Part shown: in pieces, positions 52,794 through 61,324 of the stretch | Layout of the letters: each line of letters opens with the position of its first letter | Numbering within the stretch: the first letter of the stretch is position 1 | DNA from: Nocardioides sp. IC4_145 | GTDB lineage: Bacteria > Actinomycetota > Actinomycetes > Propionibacteriales > Nocardioidaceae | NCBI RefSeq assembly: GCF_011250565.1 | Contig: NZ_JAANMS010000025.1 | Coordinates: 1-61,766 of the forward strand | Direction of reading: 5' to 3' | DNA length: 61,766 nt | Program-made: the position numbers and the translations under genes | Notes under the pieces: model-generated | The model's database searches: none | What the model saw: the letters and a program-made list of their open reading frames with translations, nothing else | What the model was told of the DNA's origin: nothing

Positions 52794-53653
52794 CCCTGCG
52801 ACTCGGACGACACGAGTTCGACGACGACCGGACGCTGATGATGGCGATCGTCAACCGGACGCCCGACTCGTTCTACGACAAGGGCGCCACCTGGGCGGAG
52901 GACAAGGCCTTCGACCGGGTCGCCCAGGTCGTCGACGAGGGCGCCGAGATGGTCGACATCGGCGGCATCAAGGCTGCCCCCGGCGAGGAGATCGACGAGG
53001 TCGAGGAGAAGCGGCGGGTCGTCGACTTCGTGGCGCGGATTCGGGCGGCGTACCCCTCGCTCGTCATCTCCGTCGACACCTGGCGCGCCTCGGTCGGCGA
53101 CGCGGTCTGCGAGGCGGGCGCGGACGTCCTCAACGACGCCTGGGGCGGCGCCGACCCCGCCCTGGTCGACGTGGCCGCGAAGCACGACGTCGCGCTGATC
53201 TGCACGCACACGGGTGGGGCGGTGCCGCGGACGCGGCCCTACCGGGTGGAGTACGACGACGTGGTGCGGTCCGCGATCGACGACACCGTGGCGTACGCCG
53301 AGCGGGCGCTCGCCGCGGGCGTCGCGCGGGAGTCGCTGGTGATCGACCCGGCGCACGACTTCGGCAAGAACACCTTCCACTCCCTCGAGATCACCCGCCG
53401 GCTCGGTGAGATGGTGGCGACCGGGTGGCCGGTGCTGGTGTCGCTGTCGAACAAGGACTTCGTCGGCGAGTCGCTGGACCTGCCGGTCGGCGAACGGCTC
53501 ACCGGCACGCTGGCCGCGACCGCCGTCTGCGCGCTGGCCGGTGCGCGGATCTACCGCGTGCACGAGGTCGTCGAGACGCGTCAGGTCGTCGACATGGTGA
53601 ACACGATCGTCGGGCGTCGGCTGCCCGCGCGGGCGATCCGGGGGCTCCAGTGA
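52790..53653 (+). CDS. dihydropteroate synthase-like protein (FolP2 type)
   Basis: 287 residues. DHPS-like TIM barrel: MMAIVNRTPDSFYDKGATW, GAEMVDIGGIKAAPGEE, VISVDTWRASV, DVLNDAWGG, LVIDPAHDFGKN, VSLSNKDFVGE, YRVHEVVETRQVVDM. Several positions differ from canonical DHPS. Position directly after gpgS matches mycobacterial FolP2, whose DHPS activity has been questioned. Start overlaps the gpgS stop (ATGA). Confidence 0.85.
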   Translation: MTLRLGRHEFDDDRTLMMAIVNRTPDSFYDKGATWAEDKAFDRVAQVVDEGAEMVDIGGIKAAPGEEIDEVEEKRRVVDFVARIRAAYPSLVISVDTWRASVGDAVCEAGADVLNDAWGGADPALVDVAAKHDVALICTHTGGAVPRTRPYRVEYDDVVRSAIDDTVAYAERALAAGVARESLVIDPAHDFGKNTFHSLEITRRLGEMVATGWPVLVSLSNKDFVGESLDLPVGERLTGTLAATAVCALAGARIYRVHEVVETRQVVDMVNTIVGRRLPARAIRGLQ

Positions 53654-54126
53654 CGCGCGTGGTGCTGGTTCCCGGCGCGCTGGCGCTGCTGCCGGAGTAC
53701 GCCTCCCAGGTCGACCCGGTCGCCGAGCTGCGGGCGGCCGCGCTGGCGGCGGTGCGGTGGCTCGGGCCGGAGGCCGCGGTTCTCGGCGACACGCAGGGGG
53801 AGCGGGTGGCCGCAGCGCTGATGGGCGCCGCCGGCGTGCGGCGCGGTGGCACGGCGGCGTACCTCGTCGTCGGCAACGGCTCGGCCAAGCGCTCCGAGAA
53901 GGCGCCGGGGCACCTCGACGAGCGCTCCTTCGGCTTCGACGCGGCCCTGGGGGACGCGCTGGTCGCCGGCGACCTGTCCGGCGTCGACTGGTCGCTCGCC
54001 GACGAGCTGTGGGCGTCGGTCGACGGGCTGCGTCGGGCTTCGCCTCTTGTCAGTGGGAGTGCTGCGGTGGACTACGCCGACGACCCGTACGGCGTGCAGT
54101 ACTGGGTCATGAGGTGGGGCTCGTGA
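53650..54126 (+). CDS. class III extradiol dioxygenase B-like domain protein
   Basis: 158 residues. Small LigB-like domain: LVPGALALLPEYASQVDPVAEL, VVGNGSAKRSEKAPGHLDERSFGFD, DDPYGVQYWVMRW. In actinobacteria this family is widespread and unassigned; metal ligands of true LigB dioxygenases are mostly lost. GTG start overlaps the folP stop (GTGA), and its own stop overlaps the next start. Confidence 0.75.
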   Translation: MTRVVLVPGALALLPEYASQVDPVAELRAAALAAVRWLGPEAAVLGDTQGERVAAALMGAAGVRRGGTAAYLVVGNGSAKRSEKAPGHLDERSFGFDAALGDALVAGDLSGVDWSLADELWASVDGLRRASPLVSGSAAVDYADDPYGVQYWVMRWGS

Positions 54127-54806
54127 GGGTCCTGCTCGGCCCGCAGGGTCTCGACGAGCTCGACCGACCGGAGCTGCCCGACCTGTACGCCGTGCCGCGA
54201 CGCCCGTGGCTGCGGGCGAACATGGTCAGCACCGTCGACGGCTCCGCCACCGGCGCCGACGGGCGTAGCGGGTCGATCAACAACGCCGCGGACCACCGGG
54301 TCTTCCGGGTGCTCCGGTCGCTCGCGGACGCGATCGTCGTCGGCGCCGGGACGGCCCGGGCGGAGGGGTACGGACCGGCCGACGTGCCGCTCGTGCTGGT
54401 GTCCCGGCGGGCCGAGGTGCCCGAAGGCCTGCGGGGTCACGAGCCCGGCCGGGTGCTGGTGGCGACGTGCGCCGCTGCCGAGCGCCTGGACGAGGCGCGG
54501 TCGCTGCTGGGTGAGGACAACGTGCTGGTCCTCGGCGAGGACTCGGTCGACCTGGTCGCGCTGCGCGACGCCCTGGTCGGTCGCGGCTACGAGAGCCTGC
54601 TCTCCGAAGGTGGGCCGCACCTGCTGCGGGACCTGGTCGCCGCCGGCCTCGTCGACGAGCTGTGCACCACGGTCGTCCCGACCGTCGTCGCTGCGGACGG
54701 TCCTCGCATCTCCGCCGGCCCGCGCGTCGACGTACCGCTCACGCTCGAGCTGCTGCTCGAGGACGCCGGCACGCTGCTGGCGCGGTGGTACGTCGACCGG
54801 ACCTGA
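54123..54806 (+). CDS. RibD C-terminal-like reductase (pyrimidine reductase family)
   Basis: 227 residues, dihydrofolate-reductase-like. RPWLRANMVSTVDGSATGAD, IVVGAGTARAEGYGP, YESLLSEGGPHLLRDLVAAG, VDELCTTVVPTV. Uses NADPH on a pterin/pyrimidine-like substrate; actual substrate unknown. GTG at 54123 overlaps the LigB-like stop. Forms a four-gene chain with gpgS, folP and the LigB-like gene; the three last may handle a pterin-type compound. Confidence 0.82.
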   Translation: MRVLLGPQGLDELDRPELPDLYAVPRRPWLRANMVSTVDGSATGADGRSGSINNAADHRVFRVLRSLADAIVVGAGTARAEGYGPADVPLVLVSRRAEVPEGLRGHEPGRVLVATCAAAERLDEARSLLGEDNVLVLGEDSVDLVALRDALVGRGYESLLSEGGPHLLRDLVAAGLVDELCTTVVPTVVAADGPRISAGPRVDVPLTLELLLEDAGTLLARWYVDRT

Positions 54807-54935
54807 GGGGCGAGCCGCGGCGCGACGAGCGGGTTGCAGTCCGGTGTCCGGCGGGTCTCGACCCGGTCGAACCCGAGACGTCGCCTCGCCCATGGGCGAG
54901 GATCAGCGGTCGACGACCTGCCCCAGGAGAGCACC

Positions 54936-55940
54936 GTGACCACCACGACCACCCGGTCGCCCAGCACGACGGACGCCACCGGGCGTCGGCGACCGCGCCC
55001 CGGTCAGCTCGAGCTCGTCGCGGTCGCCCTGCTGGTGGCGCTGGGGTCCGCCCCGGTGGTCGGCCCGCTCCTGGACCGGCCCGAGGTCGTCACCTGGAGC
55101 ACGGTCTTCCTCGCCATCGTGGTGCAGTCGACGCCGTTCCTGGTGCTGGGGGTGCTGCTGTCGGCCGCCATCTCGGTGCTGCTCTCTGAGCGAGTGCTCG
55201 CCCGGGTCGTGCCGAAGCGGCCGGTCCTCGGTGTCCCCGTCGCCGGCGTCGCCGGCTTGGGCCTGCCAGGGTGCGAGTGCGCGGCCGTCCCGATCGCCGG
55301 CAGCCTGATGCGCCGTGGCATCGCCCCGGCGGTCGCGTTGACCTTCCTGCTGGCCGCGCCAGCGGTGAACCCCGCGGTGCTCGTGTCCACCGCCGTCGCC
55401 TTCCCCGGCCAGCCGGAGATGGTGCTGGCGCGCTTCATCGCCTCGCTGACCACCGCCCTGGTCGTGGGCTGGTGGTGCCTCTCGCGGGGCAGCCGGCTGC
55501 CGATCGTCCTGCGCGCGCGGTCGCTGCAGGACGAGGCGGGGGCGCGCGAGCGCTTCGTCGGCACCGCCCGTCACGACTTCGTGCACGCCGCCGGCTTCCT
55601 GGTCCTGGGCGCGATGCTGGCGGCCGCCGTCAACACCTTCGTGCCCCGCTCGATCGTCGACACCGTCGCGGGCCAAGCCGTCCTCGGCGTGCTGACCCTG
55701 GCCGCCTTCGCCTTCGTGGTCGCCCTCTGCTCGGAGTCGGACGCCTTCGTGGCTGCCAGCCTCACCGCCTTCTCCGACACCGCCAAGCTGGTGTTCCTCG
55801 TGGTCGGCCCCGCGATGGACGTCAAGCTCGCGGCGATGGAGATCGGCGCGTTCGGCTCGGCCTTCGCCCGCCAGTTCGTGCCGGTCGTCGTCGGGACGGC
55901 GGTCCTGAGCGCCGTCGCCACCGGTTGGTGGCTGCTGTGA
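54936..55940 (+). CDS. permease (DUF318/ArsP-like)
   Basis: 334 residues, about eight membrane helices. GLPGCECAAVPIAGSLMRRG with Cys pair (about 111 and 113) and FLLAAPAVNPAVLVSTAVAF are the family core; second half has CSESDAFVAASLTAF. Such permeases pair with TIGR03943 proteins, as here, and are tied to metal or metalloid transport. GTG at 54936 with AGGAGA. The substrate is not evident. Confidence 0.85.
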   Translation: MTTTTTRSPSTTDATGRRRPRPGQLELVAVALLVALGSAPVVGPLLDRPEVVTWSTVFLAIVVQSTPFLVLGVLLSAAISVLLSERVLARVVPKRPVLGVPVAGVAGLGLPGCECAAVPIAGSLMRRGIAPAVALTFLLAAPAVNPAVLVSTAVAFPGQPEMVLARFIASLTTALVVGWWCLSRGSRLPIVLRARSLQDEAGARERFVGTARHDFVHAAGFLVLGAMLAAAVNTFVPRSIVDTVAGQAVLGVLTLAAFAFVVALCSESDAFVAASLTAFSDTAKLVFLVVGPAMDVKLAAMEIGAFGSAFARQFVPVVVGTAVLSAVATGWWLL

Positions 55941-56653
55941 GGCCTGCCGTCCAGGCGCTCCTGCTCGCCCTGCTCGCGGTCGTCCTGGTCCGACTCTCCG
56001 TGACCGGTGAGCACCTCCGCTACGTCGCCGACTGGATGAGGTGGCCCCTGCTGGCCAGCGCGGTGCTGCTCCTCGCGGCTGCTGCCGGACCGCTGGTCGC
56101 TGCCGTCCGCGGCGGCGCGCACGACCGCGGCGACGACCACGTCCACAAGCACGACCACGAGCACGGCCACGGCGTACCGCTGGTGACGTGGCTGCTCGTC
56201 CTCCCCGCCCTGGTCGCGGTCGTGGTCGACCCGCCGGAGCTCGGTTCCTACCTGGCCGAGCGTCGCGCCGGGGACACCACGATGGTCGCCGAGCCCGACG
56301 AGGTGACCGTCCTCGACGGCTCACAGCTCGCCGCAGTCCCGCTCGACGAGTTCATCTGGCGGGCCCAGGAGGGTGGCGCCACGCTCGAGGGGCAGCCGGT
56401 CACGCTGACCGGTTTCGTGAGCTACGGCGGCGACCGGTCCTGGTTCGTGACCCGGATGGCGATCAGCTGCTGCGCCGCCGACGCCGCGGCATACCGGGTC
56501 CAGGTCGAGGGCCCGGAGCGCCCGGCGCGTGACCAGTGGGTCGAGGTGGACGGGACGTACGTCGTGGGCTCGGGCACCGCCGCCGACACGGCCCCGTCCA
56601 TCGCCGTCACCGAGGTCCGGCCCGTCGCCGCGCCGGAGCAGACCTATGGCTGA
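55937..56653 (+). CDS. TIGR03943-type permease partner with His-rich loop
   Basis: 238 residues. Two or three N-terminal membrane helices, then a His/Asp-rich stretch HDRGDDHVHKHDHEHGHG (about 63-80) that probably binds metal such as zinc, then an exterior domain with ISCCAADAAAYRVQV (double Cys) typical of the family. Overlaps the permease stop (GTGA). Together they likely form a metal-related membrane complex. Confidence 0.86.
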   Translation: MRPAVQALLLALLAVVLVRLSVTGEHLRYVADWMRWPLLASAVLLLAAAAGPLVAAVRGGAHDRGDDHVHKHDHEHGHGVPLVTWLLVLPALVAVVVDPPELGSYLAERRAGDTTMVAEPDEVTVLDGSQLAAVPLDEFIWRAQEGGATLEGQPVTLTGFVSYGGDRSWFVTRMAISCCAADAAAYRVQVEGPERPARDQWVEVDGTYVVGSGTAADTAPSIAVTEVRPVAAPEQTYG

Positions 56654-57110
56654 AGGGTCACGCGTCGCGCGCATGCCTCGGGTGGCGACCCTGCTGCTGG
56701 TCCTCGCCGTCCTCGCCGTCGCGCTCCTGGTGCGCCCGCCGGTCGACCGGATCGGGACGGCCGCGGGCGCCCCGGGCAGTCGCGCCACGACCGCCGAGGA
56801 CTTCTGTGCCGGCATGGCGGCGCTCGACGACGCCCACCTCGCCTTCGCCAGCGACCCGTCGCCCGAGACCGTCGCTGAGCTCCGCGACCGGGCCGTGGCG
56901 ATGATGGAGACGGTGGCCACCGCCGAGGTCGGTCCCCAGGTCGCGGCGGGCGTCGCCTATCGCGCGGGGCTCTTCGTGGGTCTCCCCAACGACGCGACGA
57001 TCGACGACGTGACGTCCGCCGACGCTGCCGCCACCGTCACCGACAGCGCGAACGTCCAGGCGCTCTCGGATCACGTCCGCGGGGTCTGCGCCGATCCGGC
57101 CCGCCAGTAG
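56646..57110 (+). CDS. membrane-anchored or secreted hypothetical protein
   Basis: 154 residues. N-terminal hydrophobic segment ATLLLVLAVLAVALLVRPP, then a helical extracytoplasmic domain with two Cys (DFCAGMAALDDAHLAF; VRGVCADPARQ) that could form a disulfide. ATG at 56646 overlaps the previous stop by 8 bp, so it belongs to the permease operon. No family recognised. Confidence 0.7.
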   Translation: MAEGSRVARMPRVATLLLVLAVLAVALLVRPPVDRIGTAAGAPGSRATTAEDFCAGMAALDDAHLAFASDPSPETVAELRDRAVAMMETVATAEVGPQVAAGVAYRAGLFVGLPNDATIDDVTSADAAATVTDSANVQALSDHVRGVCADPARQ

Positions 57111-57283
57111 GGCGCCGGCGAGAGCCGGTCCGGACCTCCGCCGGTCTGGACCGCCGGCCGGCCCACCGGCCGATGTCGGACAAAAGCGGCGTTCGACACA
57201 GGGAGGTAACAGATCGTCCCTACGGTGCGTGAAGGGCGCCGGCTCCGCGGCGGCCCGACGTGACGAGAAGAGGCCACGAGAGC

Positions 57284-60200
57284 ATGACGCAGGCACCAGC
57301 CAGGGGGAGGCCGGTCCGCCGGCTCCGGCAGAGGACGACGGCGGCAGCAGCAGCCGCAGCGCTCGCATTCGGGATGCTGTCCGCAGCGCCGCTCGCGGCG
57401 CACGCCGAGCCGCTCGCGGCCGCCGCCGCAGACCCGATCGACGGCGCGCAGACGGTTGGCGACGCCCAGTTCCCCCACATCGGCAACGGCGGCTACGACG
57501 CCCGCCACTACGACCTCGACATCCGGTGGAGCCCCACCGGCGTCGTCGGCGGCATCATGGGGGGCGTCTTCGACGAGGCGAGCCTGCGGATGCAGGCCAC
57601 CACCGCCGGCGCGCCGCTGAAGTCATTCGCGATGGACTTCCGCGGACTGACGATCGACTCGGTCAAGGTCGACGGCGTCGAGGCGGCCTACACCCGCGAC
57701 GTGGTCACCGGCACGGCCTACGCGCCGACGCACAAGTACAAGCTCGTCATCACCCCGGTGACGCCGGTCGAGGGTGACTTCACCGTCGACGTCGCGTACC
57801 ACGGCGTCCCCGAGCGGCACACCGACGCCGACAACTCGTGGGAGGGCTGGGTCGGTACCGCCGACGGTGCCACGTTCCTCGGCCAGCCCATCGGCGCGAT
57901 GACCGGCTTCCCGCACAACAACGCCCCCGCGGACAAGGCGTCGTACACCATCGACGTCAACATCCCCGACACGCTCACCAACGCCGCCGGCCCGGGCGCA
58001 GCCGCGGCCGCCAGCAACGGCGTGCTGCAGGACCGGGTGGCCACCGACGAGGGCACCCGCACCACCTGGCGGTGGCGGATGGCCCAGCCCATGGCCAGCG
58101 AGCTGCTCGTCGTCTCGATCGGCAAGTACGACATGCACGTCGGCGAGGTCACCCTGGCCAGCGGCCGGGTCATCCCGGAGTGGTCGTTCATCGACTCCGC
58201 GCAATCGGCGGCGAACAAGACCACGTTCACCAACCGGCGTCCGGTCATCGGCCCGATCACCCGCGGCCTCGAAGGTGCCTTCGGGCCCTACCCGGGCGAC
58301 GCCACCGGCGTGATCGTCGACATCGTCCCGAGCGGCATCAACTACGCCTTGGAGACCCAGGACCGCTCGTTCTTCCCGAGCGTCAGCAGCTTCAACGGCA
58401 ACACGCTGATCCACGAGCTGGCCCACCAGTGGTTCGGCAACAGCGTCTCGCCCGGGCTGTGGACCGACATCTGGATCAACGAGGGGATGGGCACCTGGGG
58501 CCCGACCTACTACAACAGCGTCGTGGCCCCGGCCACGCCGAACTGGACCCAGCTCGAGACGACCTACTTCAACAGCTGGAACAACTCGGCGGCGTCGAGC
58601 GCGAACTGGCGGACCCCGCCCGGCGCCCAGACCAACTCGGCGGCCATCTACGGCTACCAGACCTACACCCGTGGCGCGCAGTTCTGGGAGGCGCTGCACA
58701 CCGCCCTGCGCCGCGACGACTTCCTCGCGGTCGTGCGGGCCTGGCAGGACCGGTACGCCGGGACGAGCCCCCGTGGCGACCGGCTCAAGGACCTCGCCGA
58801 GGAGCTCTCCGGCCGTGACCTCGACGCGTTCTGGCAGGACTGGATCTACGACGGCGACAAGCCGGCCTGGCCGGGGAAGTACGACCTGTCGTTGAGCGCC
58901 GGACCCGCGACCGGGGAGGTCGAGCCCGGCGACGAGCTCACCTACACCCTCACCGCGCAGAACGTCGGCCGGGTCGTGCTCGCCGGCGCGACCGTCGAGG
59001 TCGACCTCCGGGACCTCCTCGACGACGCCACGCTCGGGGCGCTCCCGGACGGTGTCGCCGTCGAGGGCACGACCCTCACCTGGACCGTGCCGTCCACCCC
59101 GGCGACCCCCGGGGCCGACGTCGCGACCACCGCGTTCACGGCAGTCGTGGCCGACGACGCCTCGAGCGACACGCTCGCGGTCACCGCTGCTCCGGCCGCC
59201 GACTCCCTCGGAGGCCTGTGCGTCGAGTGCACCACGTCCCACACCGTCGACGAGCAGCCGCTCGCACTGGTGGCAGACCCGTCGATCACCGGCACCCCCG
59301 CCGTCGGCGAGACGCTGACCGCGGTCACCGACGGCTGGGCCGCGGACACGTCCTTCGCCTACCAGTGGAAGGTCGGCGGCGTCGCCGTCGACCGCGCGAC
59401 GGGCTCGACCTTCGTTCCTCGCCCGGCCGACCTCGGCTCGACGGTCATCCTCGAGGTCACCGGCAGCAAGACCGGCTACGGCTCCGTCACGCGCACCAGT
59501 GCACCCACGGCCGCCGTCGAACTCGGCACCCTGACCGCCACGCCCGTGCCCACCATCACCGGTCTCGTCGAGGTCGGCCGGACGCTGACCGTCGATCCGG
59601 GGAGCTGGGACGACGATGTCGTCCTGACCCACCAGTGGCAGGTCGGCGGCATCGACGTGCCAGGTGCCACGGGGCCGACCTACGTGCCGACCACGACCGA
59701 CCTCCGCAAGCCGGTCACCGTCGTCGTCACCGGGACCAAGACGGGCTACGCCCCCGTGTCTCGCACCAGCCTGCCCACCGGCCCGGTCGCCCCGAACAGC
59801 ACCGTCGTGCCGCCGGCGCCGCTCACGCCCGGCCTGCCAGCTGTGACCGGCGCCCCGGCCGTGGGTGGGGTCCTCCGGGTCGTTCCCGGCGCCTGGGGCG
59901 ACGGCGTCACCCTCGCCTACCAGTGGCTGGTCGGCGGCACGGCCGTGCCCGGTGCCACCGGCGAGACCTATGTCCCCTCGGCCGGCGACCTCGGTCGCGA
60001 CGTCTCCGTGCGCGTGACCGGGTCCAGGAGCGGGAGCCAGTCGACGAGCGCCGTCAGCGAACCGGTCGGGCCGGTCGCGCCGGGCCGGCTCGTCCGAACG
60101 CCGACACCGGTCGTCGAGGGCTCGGCACGCTTCACGCGCACGTTGAACGCCCTGGCCGGCTCGTGGGACGACGGCGTCGAGCTGTCCTACCAGTGGCTCG

Positions 60201-60895
60201 TCGGTGGCGAACCAGTGCCAGGAGCGACGACCGTGGTCTTCGCGCCTCGGGTCGAGGACATCGGCAAGGCCGTCGCGGTCCGGGTCACCGGTGAGAAGGA
60301 CGGTTACACCACAGAGGCCCGGGTCAGTGACGCGACGCAGCCGGTCGCGCCGGGCACCCTGGCGCTCACCCCGGTGCCGGCCGTCGACGGCGGCACGCCG
60401 CGCTTCGGTCGCACCCTGACGGCCGACCCCGGGACGTGGGACCGCGGGGTCACGCTCTCCTACCAGTGGCTGAGCGGGGGTAGGCCGGTGCCGGGCGCGA
60501 CCAAGCCGAGCTACGTGCTCCGGGCAGCCGACGTCGGACGGCGGGTCTCGGTCGTCGTCACCGGTCGGCAGCTGGGTTACCGGACCGAGAGCCGGCGCAG
60601 TCGGCCCACTGTTCCGGTCGCCGGAGCGATCATCGACGTTCCTCGCGCGCCGAGGATCGTCGGGGCGTTGACCGTCGGCAGCACCCTGATCGCCCGCCCG
60701 GGCAGCTGGGGCAGAGGCGTGACGCTGCGCTACCGCTGGCTCGCCGGCGGCCGCGTGATCACGGGCGCGACCGGCCCGACGCTGGTGCTCGGCCCGGCCC
60801 AGCGCGGGTTGCGGATCAAGGTTCGCGTCATCGCCAGCAAGCCCGGTCACGACGTGGCGAGGACGACGAGCGAGCCGACGTCGCGGGTGCGGTGA
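57284..60895 (+). CDS. secreted M1-family zinc metallopeptidase with six Ig-like repeats
   Basis: 1203 residues. Signal peptide about 1-45 (ALAFGMLSAAPLAAHAEPLA). Peptidase M1 body about 60-535, zinc motif HELAHQWFGN (His 377, His 381) and second Glu 400 in WINEG; the usual GxMEN exopeptidase loop appears changed to YALETQ, so aminopeptidase specificity is uncertain. About 540-650: DUF11-like adhesion region. From 661: six copies of a 90-residue Ig-like module, each with Tyr-Gln-Trp-like motif (SYQWLVGG), GATxxTYVP and DLGxxVxVxVTG. No cell-wall sorting signal. ATG 57284; GTG 57260 is a longer option. Strong terminator follows. Confidence 0.88.
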   Translation: MTQAPARGRPVRRLRQRTTAAAAAAALAFGMLSAAPLAAHAEPLAAAAADPIDGAQTVGDAQFPHIGNGGYDARHYDLDIRWSPTGVVGGIMGGVFDEASLRMQATTAGAPLKSFAMDFRGLTIDSVKVDGVEAAYTRDVVTGTAYAPTHKYKLVITPVTPVEGDFTVDVAYHGVPERHTDADNSWEGWVGTADGATFLGQPIGAMTGFPHNNAPADKASYTIDVNIPDTLTNAAGPGAAAAASNGVLQDRVATDEGTRTTWRWRMAQPMASELLVVSIGKYDMHVGEVTLASGRVIPEWSFIDSAQSAANKTTFTNRRPVIGPITRGLEGAFGPYPGDATGVIVDIVPSGINYALETQDRSFFPSVSSFNGNTLIHELAHQWFGNSVSPGLWTDIWINEGMGTWGPTYYNSVVAPATPNWTQLETTYFNSWNNSAASSANWRTPPGAQTNSAAIYGYQTYTRGAQFWEALHTALRRDDFLAVVRAWQDRYAGTSPRGDRLKDLAEELSGRDLDAFWQDWIYDGDKPAWPGKYDLSLSAGPATGEVEPGDELTYTLTAQNVGRVVLAGATVEVDLRDLLDDATLGALPDGVAVEGTTLTWTVPSTPATPGADVATTAFTAVVADDASSDTLAVTAAPAADSLGGLCVECTTSHTVDEQPLALVADPSITGTPAVGETLTAVTDGWAADTSFAYQWKVGGVAVDRATGSTFVPRPADLGSTVILEVTGSKTGYGSVTRTSAPTAAVELGTLTATPVPTITGLVEVGRTLTVDPGSWDDDVVLTHQWQVGGIDVPGATGPTYVPTTTDLRKPVTVVVTGTKTGYAPVSRTSLPTGPVAPNSTVVPPAPLTPGLPAVTGAPAVGGVLRVVPGAWGDGVTLAYQWLVGGTAVPGATGETYVPSAGDLGRDVSVRVTGSRSGSQSTSAVSEPVGPVAPGRLVRTPTPVVEGSARFTRTLNALAGSWDDGVELSYQWLVGGEPVPGATTVVFAPRVEDIGKAVAVRVTGEKDGYTTEARVSDATQPVAPGTLALTPVPAVDGGTPRFGRTLTADPGTWDRGVTLSYQWLSGGRPVPGATKPSYVLRAADVGRRVSVVVTGRQLGYRTESRRSRPTVPVAGAIIDVPRAPRIVGALTVGSTLIARPGSWGRGVTLRYRWLAGGRVITGATGPTLVLGPAQRGLRIKVRVIASKPGHDVARTTSEPTSRVR

Positions 60896-60906
60896 TCCGA
60901 TGAACA

Positions 60907-60940
60907 CGTGATGGGCCCGGCCTCAGCCGGGCCCATCACG
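60907..60940 (+). terminator. intrinsic terminator after the M1 peptidase
   Basis: CGTGATGGGCCCGGC-CTCA-GCCGGGCCCATCACG, perfect 15-bp stem and 4-nt loop, 11 bp after the stop codon. No T-tract follows. Confidence 0.9.
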
Positions 60941-61102
60941 CTTCGGATGTGGACGACGTCCCAGCGCCGACGGCCGGATCGGCGGGTCCGTTCAGCAGCT
61001 CGGCAGGGTCCGGGGTCGTCCCGCCGTGGTGCGGGGTGCGCTGGACCAGACCACTGGCCGTGGACGGATTCGGCGGGTTCCGCCTGGGTAAAGGGCCGCG
61101 AC

Positions 61103-61165
61103 GACGCGGCGGTCTCGCGAGCGGCGGCGCTCCCCGCACATGGGAGTTCTCGAGACCGCCGCGTC
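61103..61165. repeat. 15-bp inverted repeat
   Basis: GACGCGGCGGTCTCG (61103-61117) and its exact reverse complement (61151-61165), 33 bp apart, in a gene-free region. Origin unknown. No supported gene lies in 60941-61310. Confidence 0.75.
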
Positions 61166-61215
61166 CTCGCATTCTTCGGAGTACGGCGGTGGGGGTCGAC
61201 GCCCTGCGCATCTCG

Positions 61216-61324
61216 CCGGGTTTCGACACGCTCGCTGGCGCTCGCTGCTCAACCAGCGGGGGTCGCTGGCGCTCGCTGCTCAACCAGCGGGGGTCGCTGG
61301 CGCTCGCTGCTCAACCAGCGGGGA
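61216..61324. repeat. dispersed repeat followed by a 31-bp triplication
   Basis: A GGGTTTCGACACGCTCG copy leads into GCTGGCGCTCGCTGCTCAACC repeated three times with a 31-bp period (starts 61234, 61265, 61296). The last copy supplies the stop codon of the minus-strand gene. Confidence 0.88.

Noticed and set aside
54846..54890. GGTCTCGACCCGGTCGAACCCGAGAC as another dispersed repeat
   Set aside because: Shares only short blocks with the family; palindrome is different, so it was not counted.
57623..60907. 1094-codon minus-strand frame opposite the M1 peptidase
   Set aside because: No family features, biased composition, fully antisense to a clear gene with signal peptide and zinc motif.
60941..61310. 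Frames on both strands after the M1 terminator
   Set aside because: Overlap the inverted repeat and triplication; products are low-complexity Arg/Pro-rich.
61234..61324. Tandem 31-bp repeats considered as a CRISPR array
   Set aside because: Repeats are directly adjacent with no variable spacers and belong to the dispersed palindrome family; no cas genes in the window.
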